From Clostridiales bacterium (GTDB taxonomy: Bacteria; Bacillota; Clostridia; Oscillospirales; Oscillospiraceae), in NCBI GenBank assembly GCA_004551945.1, contig SFPN01000010.1, positions 1 to 61,047 on the forward strand: a stretch of 61,047 nucleotides of DNA, given 5' to 3'. A program made the position numbers and the translations under genes. Shown here piece by piece: positions 32,115 through 40,314 of the stretch. The notes below the pieces were generated by a model that was not told where the DNA came from, ran no database searches, and was given only the letters and a program-made list of their open reading frames with translations. Every line of letters begins with the position of its first letter. The first letter of the stretch is position 1.

Positions 32115-32305
32115 TGGTAGGGGCGGATAGCATCCGCCTGGGGAACGTCACGATGCCCCGGACCCCCTGTAGGGCGGGGGCTTGCTCCCGCCCTTTGGGT
32201 AGAGGGACCCTCCAGGTAGGTGTGCGCCCTCTGCACAGCACGCCCAGTGTGCGCACTGGGTGTCAGTCAGCGCTTCGCGCTGCCAGCTCTCCCAAAGGGA
32301 GAGCC
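32115..32305. repeat. Mosaic of short palindromes after clpC
   Basis: Several short inverted repeats follow one another: GCGGAT/ATCCGC near 32120, GGCGGG/CCCGCC within 32169-32192, CCCAGTG/CACTGGG near 32245, CAGCGC/GCGCTG near 32270 and CTCTCCC/GGGAGAG near 32288. The last two match the repeat family described at 23155. I see no gene between clpC and the promoter at 32402. Confidence 0.65.
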
Positions 32306-32401
32306 AAGGGGTTTGGGGAATCCTCAGCGCCTGTCTGCCTCGTTTTTAGACAGTTTTCCTCATCCGTCAACGCCAAATCCTTTTCTGCCACAAGTTTTCT
32401 G

Positions 32402-32430
32402 TTGTCTTTCGACCGTCTCTACGGTATAAT
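32402..32430 (+). promoter_or_regulatory. Promoter directly before palindrome cluster B
   Basis: TTGTCT (32402-32407) and a perfect TATAAT (32425-32430) are 17 bases apart. Transcription would begin near 32437, only a few bases before the first hairpin of the cluster. Confidence 0.7.
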
Positions 32431-32440
32431 AATGTCAACT

Positions 32441-32668
32441 GAATAAACCGCTTTGCGGTTTATTCGCGCGGCAGCAGCCGCGCAATTCCATAGAAACGGC
32501 TCAAAGGAGCCGTTTTTATGGAATCCAGACATTGTTACAATACGTATTTCCGCTGGAGCGATGCAGCGCTCCAGCGGAAGGTGCAAGATTTTTGGACAAA
32601 ATTGTCCAAAAGCCTTGCACCTGAACAAAGCCGAAAGCCTTGGCTTTCAAGACTTTCGGCTTTGTTCA
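32441..32668 (+). repeat. Palindrome cluster B: six consecutive hairpins, probably transcribed
   Basis: Six long palindromes follow with almost no gaps. They are GAATAAACCGC/GCGGTTTATTC (32441-32465), GCGCGGC/GCCGCGC (32466-32483), ATTCCATA/TATGGAAT with an inner AAACGGCTC/GAGCCGTTT stem (32485-32524), TTCCGCTGGAGCG/CGCTCCAGCGGAA (32548-32579), GGTGCAAG/CTTGCACC with inner TTTTGGACAA/TTGTCCAAAA (32580-32621), and TGAACAAAGCCGAAAG/CTTTCGGCTTTGTTCA (32622-32668). A perfect promoter lies just upstream. A second TATAAT at 32677-32682 lies after it, so the next gene may have its own start. Confidence 0.85.
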
Positions 32669-32750
32669 GTACGCATTATAATATAGCACAAAGCGGATTC
32701 ATATTATTTTATAGGTAGAAAGAAGAACTTTCCCTTTTTGAGGTGAAACC

Positions 32751-35702
32751 ATGGCACTGCGAATTGGCATTGACATCGGCTCCACCACCGTCAAGGTGGT
32801 GGTGCTGGATGAACAGAATAAACTTCTCTTCCGCTCCTACGAGCGGCACTACTCCAAGGCCCGGGAGCGCACCTGCGAGACCCTCCGGGATCTGCGGGGG
32901 CTTCTGGCCGGGCAGCAGGTCCGCCTGCTGATCACCGGCTCCGCCGGTCTGGGCGTGGCCAAGGCCAGCGGCCTGGACTTTGTCCAGGAGGTCTACGCCA
33001 CCGCCGCCGCCGTCCGGGAATTTATCCCCGGCACCGACGCGGTCATTGAGCTGGGGGGCGAGGACGCCAAGATCATCTTCTTCGGCGGCACCCTGGAGGA
33101 GCGGATGAACGGCTCCTGCGCCGGGGGCACCGGCGCCTTTATCGACCAGATGGCCACCCTGCTGAACGTCTCCGTGGACGAGCTGGACGCGCTGTCCTTA
33201 AAGCACGAAAAGATCTACCCCATCGCCTCCCGCTGCGGCGTGTTCGCCAAGAGCGACATCCAGCCCATCCTGAACCAGGGGGGCCGGAAGGAGGACGTGG
33301 CCGCCTCCATCTTCCAGGCGGTGGTGGACCAGACCGTGGCCGGTCTGACCCAGGGCCGGGAGCTTACCGGCAAGATCGTCTTCCTGGGAGGCCCCCTCCA
33401 CTTCCTCATGGGCCTGCGGGAGCGGTTCGTGGACACCCTGAAGCTGGACAGCGAGCACGCCATCTTCCCCGAGGACGGGGACTGCTTCGCCGCCATCGGC
33501 GCGGCCCTGTGCACCGAGGACTCTGCCCACCTTCGCTCCTATGAAGAGCTGCTGGATCTGCTGGAGCACGCGGCCACCAACGCCTCCCCGGTGGACACCA
33601 TGCCCCCCCTCTTCACCGACCCGGCAGACTACGAGGCCTTCGCCGCCCGGCACAGCGCCATGACCGTCCCCACGGTGGACCTGGCCGGGTACACCGGGGA
33701 CGCGTACTTAGGCATCGACGCCGGGTCCACCACCACCAAAATGGTGCTCATCGACCCGGACTGCAACATTCTCTACGCCTTCTACCACTCCAACCAGGGC
33801 AACCCCGTGAGCATCGTCCGGCCCCAGCTCCAGGAAATTTACGCCCAGTGCGGGGACCGGGTCACCATCAGGGGGGCGGCGGTCACCGGCTACGGAGAGG
33901 ACCTCATTAAAAACGCCTTCTCCTGCGACCTGGGGCTGGTGGAGACCGTGGCCCACTTAAACGCCGCCCGGCACTTCACCCCCGACGTGGACTTTATCAT
34001 CGACATCGGCGGCCAGGACATGAAGTGCTTCAAGATCCGCAACGGGGCCGTGGACTCCATTTTATTAAATGAGGCCTGCTCCTCCGGCTGCGGCTCCTTC
34101 ATCGAGACCTTCGCCAAGGCCCTGGGGTACACCATCGCGGACTTCTCCAAGATGGGCCTGTTTGCTCAGCACCCGGTGAACTTAGGCTCCCGGTGCACCG
34201 TGTTCATGAACTCCTCCGTGAAGCAGGCCCAGAAGGACGGGGCCTCCATTGAGGATATCTCCGCGGGCCTTTCCATCTCCGTTGTGAAAAACGCCATTTA
34301 CAAGGTCATCCGGGCCGCCAGCGCCGACGACCTGGGCCAGCACATCGTGGTCCAGGGGGGCACCTTCCTCAACGACGCGGTGCTCCGCTCCTTCGAGCAG
34401 GAGATCGGCCGCCAGGTCACCCGGCCCACCATCGCCGGGATGATGGGAGCCTACGGCGCGGCCCTGGCCGCCAAAGAGGCGGGGCTGGAGAAGTCTGCCC
34501 TCCTCTCCCCCGAGGCTCTGGCCACCTTCACCCACGAGGCCCGGCCCGCCACCTGCAAGGGCTGCACCAACCGGTGCTCCCTCACCATCAACAAGTTCGA
34601 CGGGGGCCGCCGGTTCATCTCCGGCAACCGCTGCTCCGTGCCCCTGGGCCAGCCCAAGGCGGACATCCCCGACCTGCTGAAATTCAAGTACGACCACCTG
34701 CGCTCCCTCCAGGGCAAGGGCCAGGGAGACGGCTCCCGGGGGAAGGTCGGCATCCCCTTCGGGCTGAACATGTACGAAAACCTGCCCTTCTGGTTTGCGC
34801 TGTTCACCAGCCTGAACTTTGAGGTGGTCCTCTCCCCCGAGTCCACCCGGAGCCTGTACATCAAGGGCCAGCGGACCATCCCCTCGGACACGGTCTGCTA
34901 CCCGGCCAAGCTCCTCCACGGCCACATCATGGCCCTGCTGGAGGAGGGCATCGACACCATCTTCTACCCCTGCATGTCCTACAACTTCGACGAGGGGGTC
35001 TCCGACAACCACTACAACTGCCCCGTGGTGGCCTACTACCCCGACCTGCTCAGCGTGAACATCCCCGCCCTGGCCAAGGTCCGGTACATCCACCCCAACA
35101 TCGGCATCCATCGCCCCAAGGACTTTGAAAAGAAGGGGGCCGAGCTGCTGGAGAAGGAGTTCGGCGTTCCCCGGCGGGAGAGCGTCAGGGCCATCCGCCG
35201 GGCCTACGCCGCCTACGACGACTACCGGGCGCTGGTGCGCACCAAGGGCCAGGAGTACATCGACTACGCCCGGGCCAATGGCAAAAAGATCCTGGTGGTG
35301 GCCGGCCGGCCCTACCACATGGACCCGGAGATCAACCACGGCATCAACGACCTGATTACCTCCTTCGGCTTCGTGCTCATCACCGAGGACGCGGTGTTCC
35401 ACCACATGTCCAAGCAGCCCCGGCACGTGCTGAACCAGTGGACCTACCACGCCCGGATGTACAACGCCGCCCGGTACGTCTGCACCCAGCCGGACATGGC
35501 CTTTATCCAGCTGGTGTCCTTCGGCTGCGGCGTGGACGCCATCACCACCGACGAGCTGCGCTCCATCCTGGAGGAGGGCGGCGACCTGTACACCCAGCTG
35601 AAAATCGACGACATCTCCAACCTGGGCGCGGTGAAAATCCGCATCCGCAGCCTGATGGCCGCCCTGGAAGCCCGGGACAAAGAGAAGGAAGGAGGGCGCT
35701 GA
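32751..35702 (+). CDS. Twin 2-hydroxyacyl-CoA dehydratase activase fused to a dehydratase-like (DUF2229) domain
   Basis: The 983-residue protein has two ASKHA-type ATPase units of the HgdC/BadF class. The first shows GIDIGSTTVKVVV at residue 5 and the cluster Cys in NGSCAGGTGAF (near 122) and ASRCGVFAKS (near 161); the second shows GIDAGSTTTKMVL near 321, NEACSSGCGSF near 440 and GSRCTVFMNSS near 480. A Cys-rich link CKGCTNRC follows near 602, then a COG3580/DUF2229 dehydratase-like domain with VCYPAKLLHGH and FGCGVDAI. Activases pass electrons to an Fe-S dehydratase partner using ATP. It begins after GAGGTGA. The partner gene starts one base after its stop. In many relatives the two proteins are one chain. 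Confidence 0.88.
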   Translation: MALRIGIDIGSTTVKVVVLDEQNKLLFRSYERHYSKARERTCETLRDLRGLLAGQQVRLLITGSAGLGVAKASGLDFVQEVYATAAAVREFIPGTDAVIELGGEDAKIIFFGGTLEERMNGSCAGGTGAFIDQMATLLNVSVDELDALSLKHEKIYPIASRCGVFAKSDIQPILNQGGRKEDVAASIFQAVVDQTVAGLTQGRELTGKIVFLGGPLHFLMGLRERFVDTLKLDSEHAIFPEDGDCFAAIGAALCTEDSAHLRSYEELLDLLEHAATNASPVDTMPPLFTDPADYEAFAARHSAMTVPTVDLAGYTGDAYLGIDAGSTTTKMVLIDPDCNILYAFYHSNQGNPVSIVRPQLQEIYAQCGDRVTIRGAAVTGYGEDLIKNAFSCDLGLVETVAHLNAARHFTPDVDFIIDIGGQDMKCFKIRNGAVDSILLNEACSSGCGSFIETFAKALGYTIADFSKMGLFAQHPVNLGSRCTVFMNSSVKQAQKDGASIEDISAGLSISVVKNAIYKVIRAASADDLGQHIVVQGGTFLNDAVLRSFEQEIGRQVTRPTIAGMMGAYGAALAAKEAGLEKSALLSPEALATFTHEARPATCKGCTNRCSLTINKFDGGRRFISGNRCSVPLGQPKADIPDLLKFKYDHLRSLQGKGQGDGSRGKVGIPFGLNMYENLPFWFALFTSLNFEVVLSPESTRSLYIKGQRTIPSDTVCYPAKLLHGHIMALLEEGIDTIFYPCMSYNFDEGVSDNHYNCPVVAYYPDLLSVNIPALAKVRYIHPNIGIHRPKDFEKKGAELLEKEFGVPRRESVRAIRRAYAAYDDYRALVRTKGQEYIDYARANGKKILVVAGRPYHMDPEINHGINDLITSFGFVLITEDAVFHHMSKQPRHVLNQWTYHARMYNAARYVCTQPDMAFIQLVSFGCGVDAITTDELRSILEEGGDLYTQLKIDDISNLGAVKIRIRSLMAALEARDKEKEGGR

Positions 35703-35703
35703 C

Positions 35704-37005
35704 ATGGCAAAGCTGGAATACGACAGCACCGGCCGCCTCCTCTTCACCGAGGAAATGCGGAAGGAATACACCATCCTCATCCCACAGATGCTCCCGGTCC
35801 ACTTCGGCCTCTTCGCCAAGCTCCTGGAGCGCACCGGCTACAACGTAGCCATCCTTAACAACGACAGCCGGTCCGTGGTGGACAACGGCCTGAAATACGT
35901 CCACAACGACGCCTGCTACCCCGCCCTGCTGGTGATCGGCCAGATGATCGACGCCATCCAGAACGGGGGGTATGACCCCCACAAGGTGGCCCTGCTCATC
36001 ACCCAGACCGGCGGCGGCTGCCGGGCCTCCAACTACATCCACATGCTGCGCAAGGCCCTGGAAAAGGCGGGGCTGGAGTATGTGCCCGTCCTCTCCCTGT
36101 CCTTCGGCCTGGAGAAAAACCCCGGCTTCCACTGGACGGTCTCCCTGATCCGTCAGCTGATTTACGGCATGATGTATGGGGACCTGATTATGAACGTGGC
36201 CAACCAGGTGCGGCCCTACGAGGTGAACAAGGGGGACACCACCGCCAAGGTGGAGCACTGGATGAACGAGCTGCTGGACCGGTTCGACCGGGGGGACGGC
36301 ATGTCCCGGAAGAAGATGAAAATCATCCTGGACGAAATCTGCGCGGACTTCAAGTCCATCCCCGTGGCGGGAGAGCCCAAGGTCCGGGTTGGCGTGGTGG
36401 GCGAAATCTACATCAAGTTCTCCTCCCTGGGCAACAACCAGCTGGAGCAGTTCCTTCTGGACGAGGGGGCCGAGCCGGTGGTGCCCGGCCTCACGGACTT
36501 TCTCATTTTCAAAATTTACAACCGGGTCTCCGACGTGGAGATGTTCGGGGGCAGCAAGCTCAAGGAGGCCGTGTGCAAGTTCTTCATGGGCTACGTGGAA
36601 AAATGTCAGCTGGACATGATCGACTCCCTGAACAAGGCGGGTTTCCGTGCCCCCGGCACCTTCGCCGACCTGCACAAGCTCGTGGGCGGGTACTTAAACG
36701 ACGGCTGCAAGATGGGCGAGGGCTGGCTGCTCACCGCGGAAATGCTGGAGCTCATCCACAGCGGCACCCCCAACATCGTCTGCGCCCAGCCCTTCGGCTG
36801 CCTGCCCAACCACATTGTGGGCAAGGGCATGATAAGGGTCCTGAAGGACGACTACCCCGACTCCAATATTGTGGCCGTGGACTACGACCCCGGCGCCACC
36901 AAGATCAACCAGGAAAACCGCATCAAGCTCATGCTGGCCAACGCCAAGCGGCTGGCCGAGGAAGAGAAGAAGGCCCAGCCCGCCGAAGCGGTTTCCGCGG
37001 GATAA
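35704..37005 (+). CDS. 2-hydroxyacyl-CoA dehydratase-like protein (COG3581)
   Basis: The 433-residue protein is related to the Fe-S subunits of 2-hydroxyacyl-CoA dehydratases and to the double-cubane cluster proteins. Conserved Cys lie in NDACYPALLV (near residue 75), GGGCRASNYI (near 103) and CAQPFGCLPNHIVGKG (near 363). CYPA and FGC motifs also occur in the C-terminal part of the preceding protein, so the two are probably a heterodimer of paralogous dehydratase-like subunits, powered by the twin activase. The start (ATG 35704) is one base after the upstream TGA. The substrate is not known; reductive chemistry on an unactivated or small substrate is possible. Confidence 0.88.
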   Translation: MAKLEYDSTGRLLFTEEMRKEYTILIPQMLPVHFGLFAKLLERTGYNVAILNNDSRSVVDNGLKYVHNDACYPALLVIGQMIDAIQNGGYDPHKVALLITQTGGGCRASNYIHMLRKALEKAGLEYVPVLSLSFGLEKNPGFHWTVSLIRQLIYGMMYGDLIMNVANQVRPYEVNKGDTTAKVEHWMNELLDRFDRGDGMSRKKMKIILDEICADFKSIPVAGEPKVRVGVVGEIYIKFSSLGNNQLEQFLLDEGAEPVVPGLTDFLIFKIYNRVSDVEMFGGSKLKEAVCKFFMGYVEKCQLDMIDSLNKAGFRAPGTFADLHKLVGGYLNDGCKMGEGWLLTAEMLELIHSGTPNIVCAQPFGCLPNHIVGKGMIRVLKDDYPDSNIVAVDYDPGATKINQENRIKLMLANAKRLAEEEKKAQPAEAVSAG

Positions 37006-37033
37006 CCCCTCTCAATTTGAATTTATTTCCTGC

Positions 37034-37068
37034 AAAATCCCCTGGCGGTTTGTCCGCCAGGGGATTTT
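37034..37068 (+). terminator. Terminator of the dehydratase/activase operon
   Basis: AAAATCCCCTGGCGG and CCGCCAGGGGATTTT form a 15-base-pair stem, with T-rich sequence following, 28 bases after the stop codon. Confidence 0.9.
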
Positions 37069-37232
37069 CTCGGTTTTTCACGAAATTTTTGCAGGAATCC
37101 CACCGCTTTTTGTGTTGTCTTTTTGTTGCCTTTCGGCACAGAATGTGGTACTCTTCTTTTCGCGGAACCGCAAAACCGAATAGGCCCGATGAACCTTCGA
37201 GAATCGCCCGGCGAAACTGGAGGGGGAGGGAT

Positions 37233-37345
37233 CTCTGGAGAATCTCATTGAATTGAGTGCCGAAGGTGCAAGGCGCAAGCCGAATCTCTCAGGCAAAAGG
37301 ACAGAGCAGCCCATCGCCCTTCCGGCGGTGCCTGTATGTCTCTCT
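37233..37345 (+). ncRNA. Glycine riboswitch
   Basis: The glycine aptamer core is plain: GCCGAAGGTGCAAG near 37259, then GAATCTCTCAGGCAAAAGG and ACAGAG (37282-37306). P1 pairs CTCTG (37233-37237) with CAGAG (37302-37306). Only one clear aptamer is visible. It is followed by a terminator and an alanine/glycine transporter gene. CTCTGGAGA (37233-37241) is a perfect complement of TCTCCAGAG (37343-37351), which overlaps the terminator, so P1 and that pairing exclude one another. Confidence 0.92.
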
Positions 37346-37348
37346 CCA

Positions 37349-37386
37349 GAGCCTGCTGACCAACGTCAGCCGGCTCTTTATTTTTT
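37349..37386 (+). terminator. Riboswitch-controlled terminator
   Basis: GAGCC-T-GCTGAC (37349-37360) pairs with GTCAGC-C-GGCTC (37365-37376) and is followed by TTTATTTTTT. It lies 23 bases before the symporter start codon and is the expression platform of the glycine riboswitch. Confidence 0.88.
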
Positions 37387-37408
37387 GAAAAAACGGAGGC
37401 ATCATCCC

Positions 37409-38782
37409 ATGGACACTTTGCTGCACGCGGTGCAAACCATCAACTTTTATCTCTCGGACTACATTCTGGTGATCCTGCTGGTGGGAACCGGCATCTTCTT
37501 CTCCATCCGGACCCGGTTCGTCCAGGTCCGCTGCTTCGGCCAGGGCATGCGCCAGGTCTTCGGCGGCTTCTCCCTGCGGGGCGGCCGGCAGAAAGGCGGG
37601 CTCAGCTCCTTCCAGGCCCTCACCACCGCCATTGCCGCCCAGGTGGGCACCGGCAACATCATCGGCGCCTGCGGCGCCATCCTGGTGGGCGGCCCCGGGG
37701 CCATCTTCTGGATGTGGATCATCGCCTTCTTCGGCATGGCCACCATCTACGCCGAGGCCGTCCTGGCCCAGGAGACCCGGGTGGTCCAGCCTGACGGCTC
37801 GGTAGCCGGCGGACCGGTCTACTACATCAAGCGGGCCTTCCGGGGTAAGCTGGGCTCCTTCCTGGCCGGGTTCTTCGCCGTGGCCATCACCCTGGCCCTG
37901 GGCTTCATCGGCTGCATGGTCCAGTCCAACTCCATCGGCTCCACCTGCTCCACGGCCTTCGGCATCCCCGCCTGGGTCATCGGCCTGGTGGTGGCCGCCG
38001 CCTCCGCCTTCGTCTTTCTGGGGGGCATCCAGCGGGTGGCCTCGGTGACGGAAAAGCTGGTGCCCATCATGGCCATCCTCTACCTGGTGGGAGGCCTGGT
38101 GCTGCTGATCCTCCGCCTCCCCTACCTGCCGGAGACCGTGGGCATGATCTTCAAGTACGCCTTCTTCCCCCAGGCCATCATCGGCGGCGGGCTGGGCTAC
38201 GCCTTAAAGACCGCCATCAGCCAGGGGGTCAAGCGGGGCCTGTTCTCCAACGAGGCCGGCATGGGCTCCACCCCCCACGCCCACGCCATGGCCAAGGTGG
38301 CCTCCCCCCACGAGCAGGGAATTGTGGCCATGGTGGGTGTGTTCATCGACACCTTCCTGGTGCTCACCATGACCGCCCTGGTGGTGATCTCCACCCTCTA
38401 CGCCGGGGGCGGACCCCTGGCGGGCGGGGCGGCTCAGGGCATCGACAAGACCAACATGGCCCAGCTGGCCTTCTCCTCGGTGTTCGGCACCGGGGTGGGC
38501 CGCGCCTTTGTGGCCCTCTGCCTGCTGTTCTTCGCCTTCTCCACCATCCTCAGCTGGAACTTCTTCGGCAAGCTGAACGTGGCCTGGCTCTTCGGGGAAA
38601 AGGCCACCAGGGTCTACTCCGCCCTGGCGGTGGTGTTCATCTTCCTGGGCTCCTGCCTGTCCAACGACCTGGTGTGGGAGCTGTCCGACCTGTTCAACCA
38701 GCTCATGGTGATCCCCAACGCCCTGGCCCTGCTGGCTCTGGCTCCCCTGGTGGCCGCCGCCGCCAAGGCCGGGAAAAAATAA
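37409..38782 (+). CDS. Alanine/glycine:cation symporter (AGCS family)
   Basis: The 457-residue membrane protein of about 11 helices belongs to the AGCS family, which imports alanine or glycine with sodium. The family signature is seen in GGLSSFQALTTAIAAQVGTGNI (residues 64-85, given as positions only beyond GGLSSFQALTTA) and NEAGMGSTPHAHAMA near residue 280. The start at 37409 follows ACGGAGG. Because the leader is a glycine riboswitch, glycine is the likely physiological cargo or signal. The frame extends upstream into the riboswitch, which is not coding. Confidence 0.95.
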   Translation: MDTLLHAVQTINFYLSDYILVILLVGTGIFFSIRTRFVQVRCFGQGMRQVFGGFSLRGGRQKGGLSSFQALTTAIAAQVGTGNIIGACGAILVGGPGAIFWMWIIAFFGMATIYAEAVLAQETRVVQPDGSVAGGPVYYIKRAFRGKLGSFLAGFFAVAITLALGFIGCMVQSNSIGSTCSTAFGIPAWVIGLVVAAASAFVFLGGIQRVASVTEKLVPIMAILYLVGGLVLLILRLPYLPETVGMIFKYAFFPQAIIGGGLGYALKTAISQGVKRGLFSNEAGMGSTPHAHAMAKVASPHEQGIVAMVGVFIDTFLVLTMTALVVISTLYAGGGPLAGGAAQGIDKTNMAQLAFSSVFGTGVGRAFVALCLLFFAFSTILSWNFFGKLNVAWLFGEKATRVYSALAVVFIFLGSCLSNDLVWELSDLFNQLMVIPNALALLALAPLVAAAAKAGKK

Positions 38783-38793
38783 CCCCGTCTCTC

Positions 38794-38822
38794 CGCCCCG
38801 AGGCCCCTTCGGCCCCGGGGCG
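38794..38822 (+). terminator. GC-rich hairpin after the AGCS gene
   Basis: CGCCCCGAGGCC and GGCCCCGGGGCG pair around CCTTC, with no T-run on the plus strand. It may slow or end transcription but is not a textbook terminator. Confidence 0.45.
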
Positions 38823-38846
38823 AAGCTGTTTGGGGATAAAAAACAA

Positions 38847-38887
38847 CCGCCCTTCTTACCGGCTGGGGAACCGGATGAGAAGGGCGG
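38847..38887 (-). terminator. Terminator-like hairpin reading on the minus strand
   Basis: CCGCCCTTCT and AGAAGGGCGG pair, with an inner CCGG/CCGG stem. Only the minus strand has a T-run after it (TTGTTTTTTA). No minus-strand gene lies upstream between here and lysR. Confidence 0.55.
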
Positions 38888-38988
38888 CCTGGGCGCCGGG
38901 GCAGTCCTCCGGGCAATGAGGACCGGCCAAAAGCGCCGTCACAAAAAAGAGAGAATCGGAAATTGATGTTGGTATTGTAACATTGCCA

Positions 38989-39017
38989 TTGCCTTTTCGG
39001 AAGATAGATTATATAAT
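38989..39017 (+). promoter_or_regulatory. Promoter of the LysR gene
   Basis: TTGCCT (38989-38994) and a perfect TATAAT (39012-39017) are 17 bases apart, 45 bases before the start codon. Confidence 0.8.
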
Positions 39018-39062
39018 GAGGACATTAGTTTTTCTAATACCCCAGAAAGGAGGGCTTCCGCC

Positions 39063-39917
39063 ATGGACCAGCGAAAGCTCCGCACCCTGCTGACCACCCT
39101 GCGCACCGGCAGTTTCAGCAAGGCCGCCCTGGAGCTGGGCTTCACCCAGTCCGCCGTGACCCAGATGATGAACGCCCTGGAAAACGAGCTGGGCTGCAAA
39201 ATCCTCGCCCGCAGCCACAGCGGCGTGCGCCTCACCCCCGATGGAGAGGCCCTTTATCCCCTCATTGTGGAGGCGGAGGCCGCCCTGGCCCGCCTGAGCA
39301 ACCAGGCCAAAGCCCTGGCCCAGGAGGGCCAGGTGACCATCCGCATCGGCTCCTTCGCCAGCATCTCCCACACCTGGCTGCCCAAGGTCCTGCGGGACTA
39401 TCAGAAAGCCCACCCGGGCACCACCTTCGACATCCGCATCGGCACCGACAAGCTCCCCCGGTGGCTGCTGGAGGATCAGATTGACCTGGCCCTGGGGGAC
39501 GCCCACCGGTGCCAGTCCTTCCAGTGGTACCCCCTCATGGACGACCCCTACTACGCAGTGCTCCCGGAAGGGCTCATCACCGACGGCCGCACCTCCATCA
39601 CCCAGGAGGCGTTCGCCCAGTACACCCTCATCATGGCCCCCATGAACGCTCTGGACGCTCACCTGACGGTTCTGTCCGACCGGCGGATCAACGTCTCCAG
39701 CGACGACGACTCCACCATCCTGTCCATTGTGGCCCAGGGGTTAGGCGTTACTGCCATGCCCCTTTTGAGCCTGCGCAACACCCTGGAGGACCTGCAGACC
39801 ATGAAGCTGGAGCCCGTCCCCAAGCGGGTGCTGGGGGTGGCCCTTCCCAAGTCCCCCACTCCATCTGCGGTTTCCTTCGCTGCTTTTCTGCGGAAGCAGT
39901 TTGCTTACGCGCCCTGA
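39063..39917 (+). CDS. LysR family transcriptional regulator
   Basis: The 284-residue protein has a LysR N-terminal winged helix (residues 1-60; KLRTLLTTLRTGSFSKAA then FTQSAVTQMMNALENELG) and a periplasmic-binding-protein-like effector domain from about residue 90 (VTIRIGSFASISHTWLP). It starts after AAAGGAGG. No divergent target gene is attached: upstream is the glycine-regulated symporter on the same strand, downstream the convergent tRNA. The effector is unknown. Regulators of this kind normally control a nearby divergent gene, so its target may be elsewhere or be itself. Confidence 0.93.
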   Translation: MDQRKLRTLLTTLRTGSFSKAALELGFTQSAVTQMMNALENELGCKILARSHSGVRLTPDGEALYPLIVEAEAALARLSNQAKALAQEGQVTIRIGSFASISHTWLPKVLRDYQKAHPGTTFDIRIGTDKLPRWLLEDQIDLALGDAHRCQSFQWYPLMDDPYYAVLPEGLITDGRTSITQEAFAQYTLIMAPMNALDAHLTVLSDRRINVSSDDDSTILSIVAQGLGVTAMPLLSLRNTLEDLQTMKLEPVPKRVLGVALPKSPTPSAVSFAAFLRKQFAYAP

Positions 39918-40034
39918 GCAGGCGGCGCCTGCCGGCGGGGACCCCCTTTCGCTGGAGAAAGGGGGCGGAAATTGCAAGCGTCTTTTTTCGTCACCCTGTA
40001 CACCCAGTCTCCTAACCCGCCCAAAAAAACAAGA

Positions 40035-40062
40035 AAGCCCCGGAACAAACGTTCCGAGGCTT
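40035..40062 (-). terminator. tRNA-Arg terminator
   Basis: AAGCCTCGGAAC and GTTCCGGGGCTT pair on the minus strand around GTTT, with TTTCTTGTTTTTTT following, starting four bases after the tRNA 3' end. Confidence 0.88.
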
Positions 40063-40065
40063 TTC

Positions 40066-40142
40066 TGGTACGGTAGGAGGGACTCGAACCCCCGACCTAC
40101 TGGTTCGTAGCCAGTTACTCTATCCAACTGAGCTACTACCGC
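40066..40142 (-). tRNA. tRNA-Arg, anticodon ACG
   Basis: On the minus strand a full cloverleaf can be drawn. The acceptor is GCGGTAG with CTACCGT (a G-T pair at the end); the D arm contains AGCTCAGTTGGATAGAG; the anticodon stem ACTGG/CCAGT encloses loop CTACGAA, giving anticodon ACG; and the T arm holds GGTTCGAGTCC. CCA is encoded at the 3' end (40066-40068). A promoter and a terminator flank it, so it is a single-gene unit. Antisense open frames across it are not genes. Confidence 0.96.
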
Positions 40143-40170
40143 ATGTCGTTCTCTCGCTGACGACTTTTAG

Positions 40171-40199
40171 ATAATATCATACCCGCCAGCAAAATGCAA
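40171..40199 (-). promoter_or_regulatory. Promoter of tRNA-Arg
   Basis: On the minus strand TTGCAT (40194-40199) and TATTAT (40171-40176) are 17 bases apart, about 28 bases upstream of the tRNA. Confidence 0.75.
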
Positions 40200-40314
40200 G
40201 CATTTTTTTACTTTTTCCAAAAAAATTTTTAACGGGGAGGAGCCGCCCCGGAAGGACTCCGGAGCGGCTCCCACAGCCTATGGGCGGACAAGCCCGCCGT
40301 CTATGGTACGGGAC

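Noticed and set aside
37253..37408. Coding extension upstream of the AGCS transporter
   Set aside because: This part is the glycine riboswitch and terminator; the start at 37409 has the ribosome-binding site.
40066..40127. Short frame across tRNA-Arg
   Set aside because: It lies inside a complete tRNA, with the usual antisense GFESL pattern of tRNA shadows.
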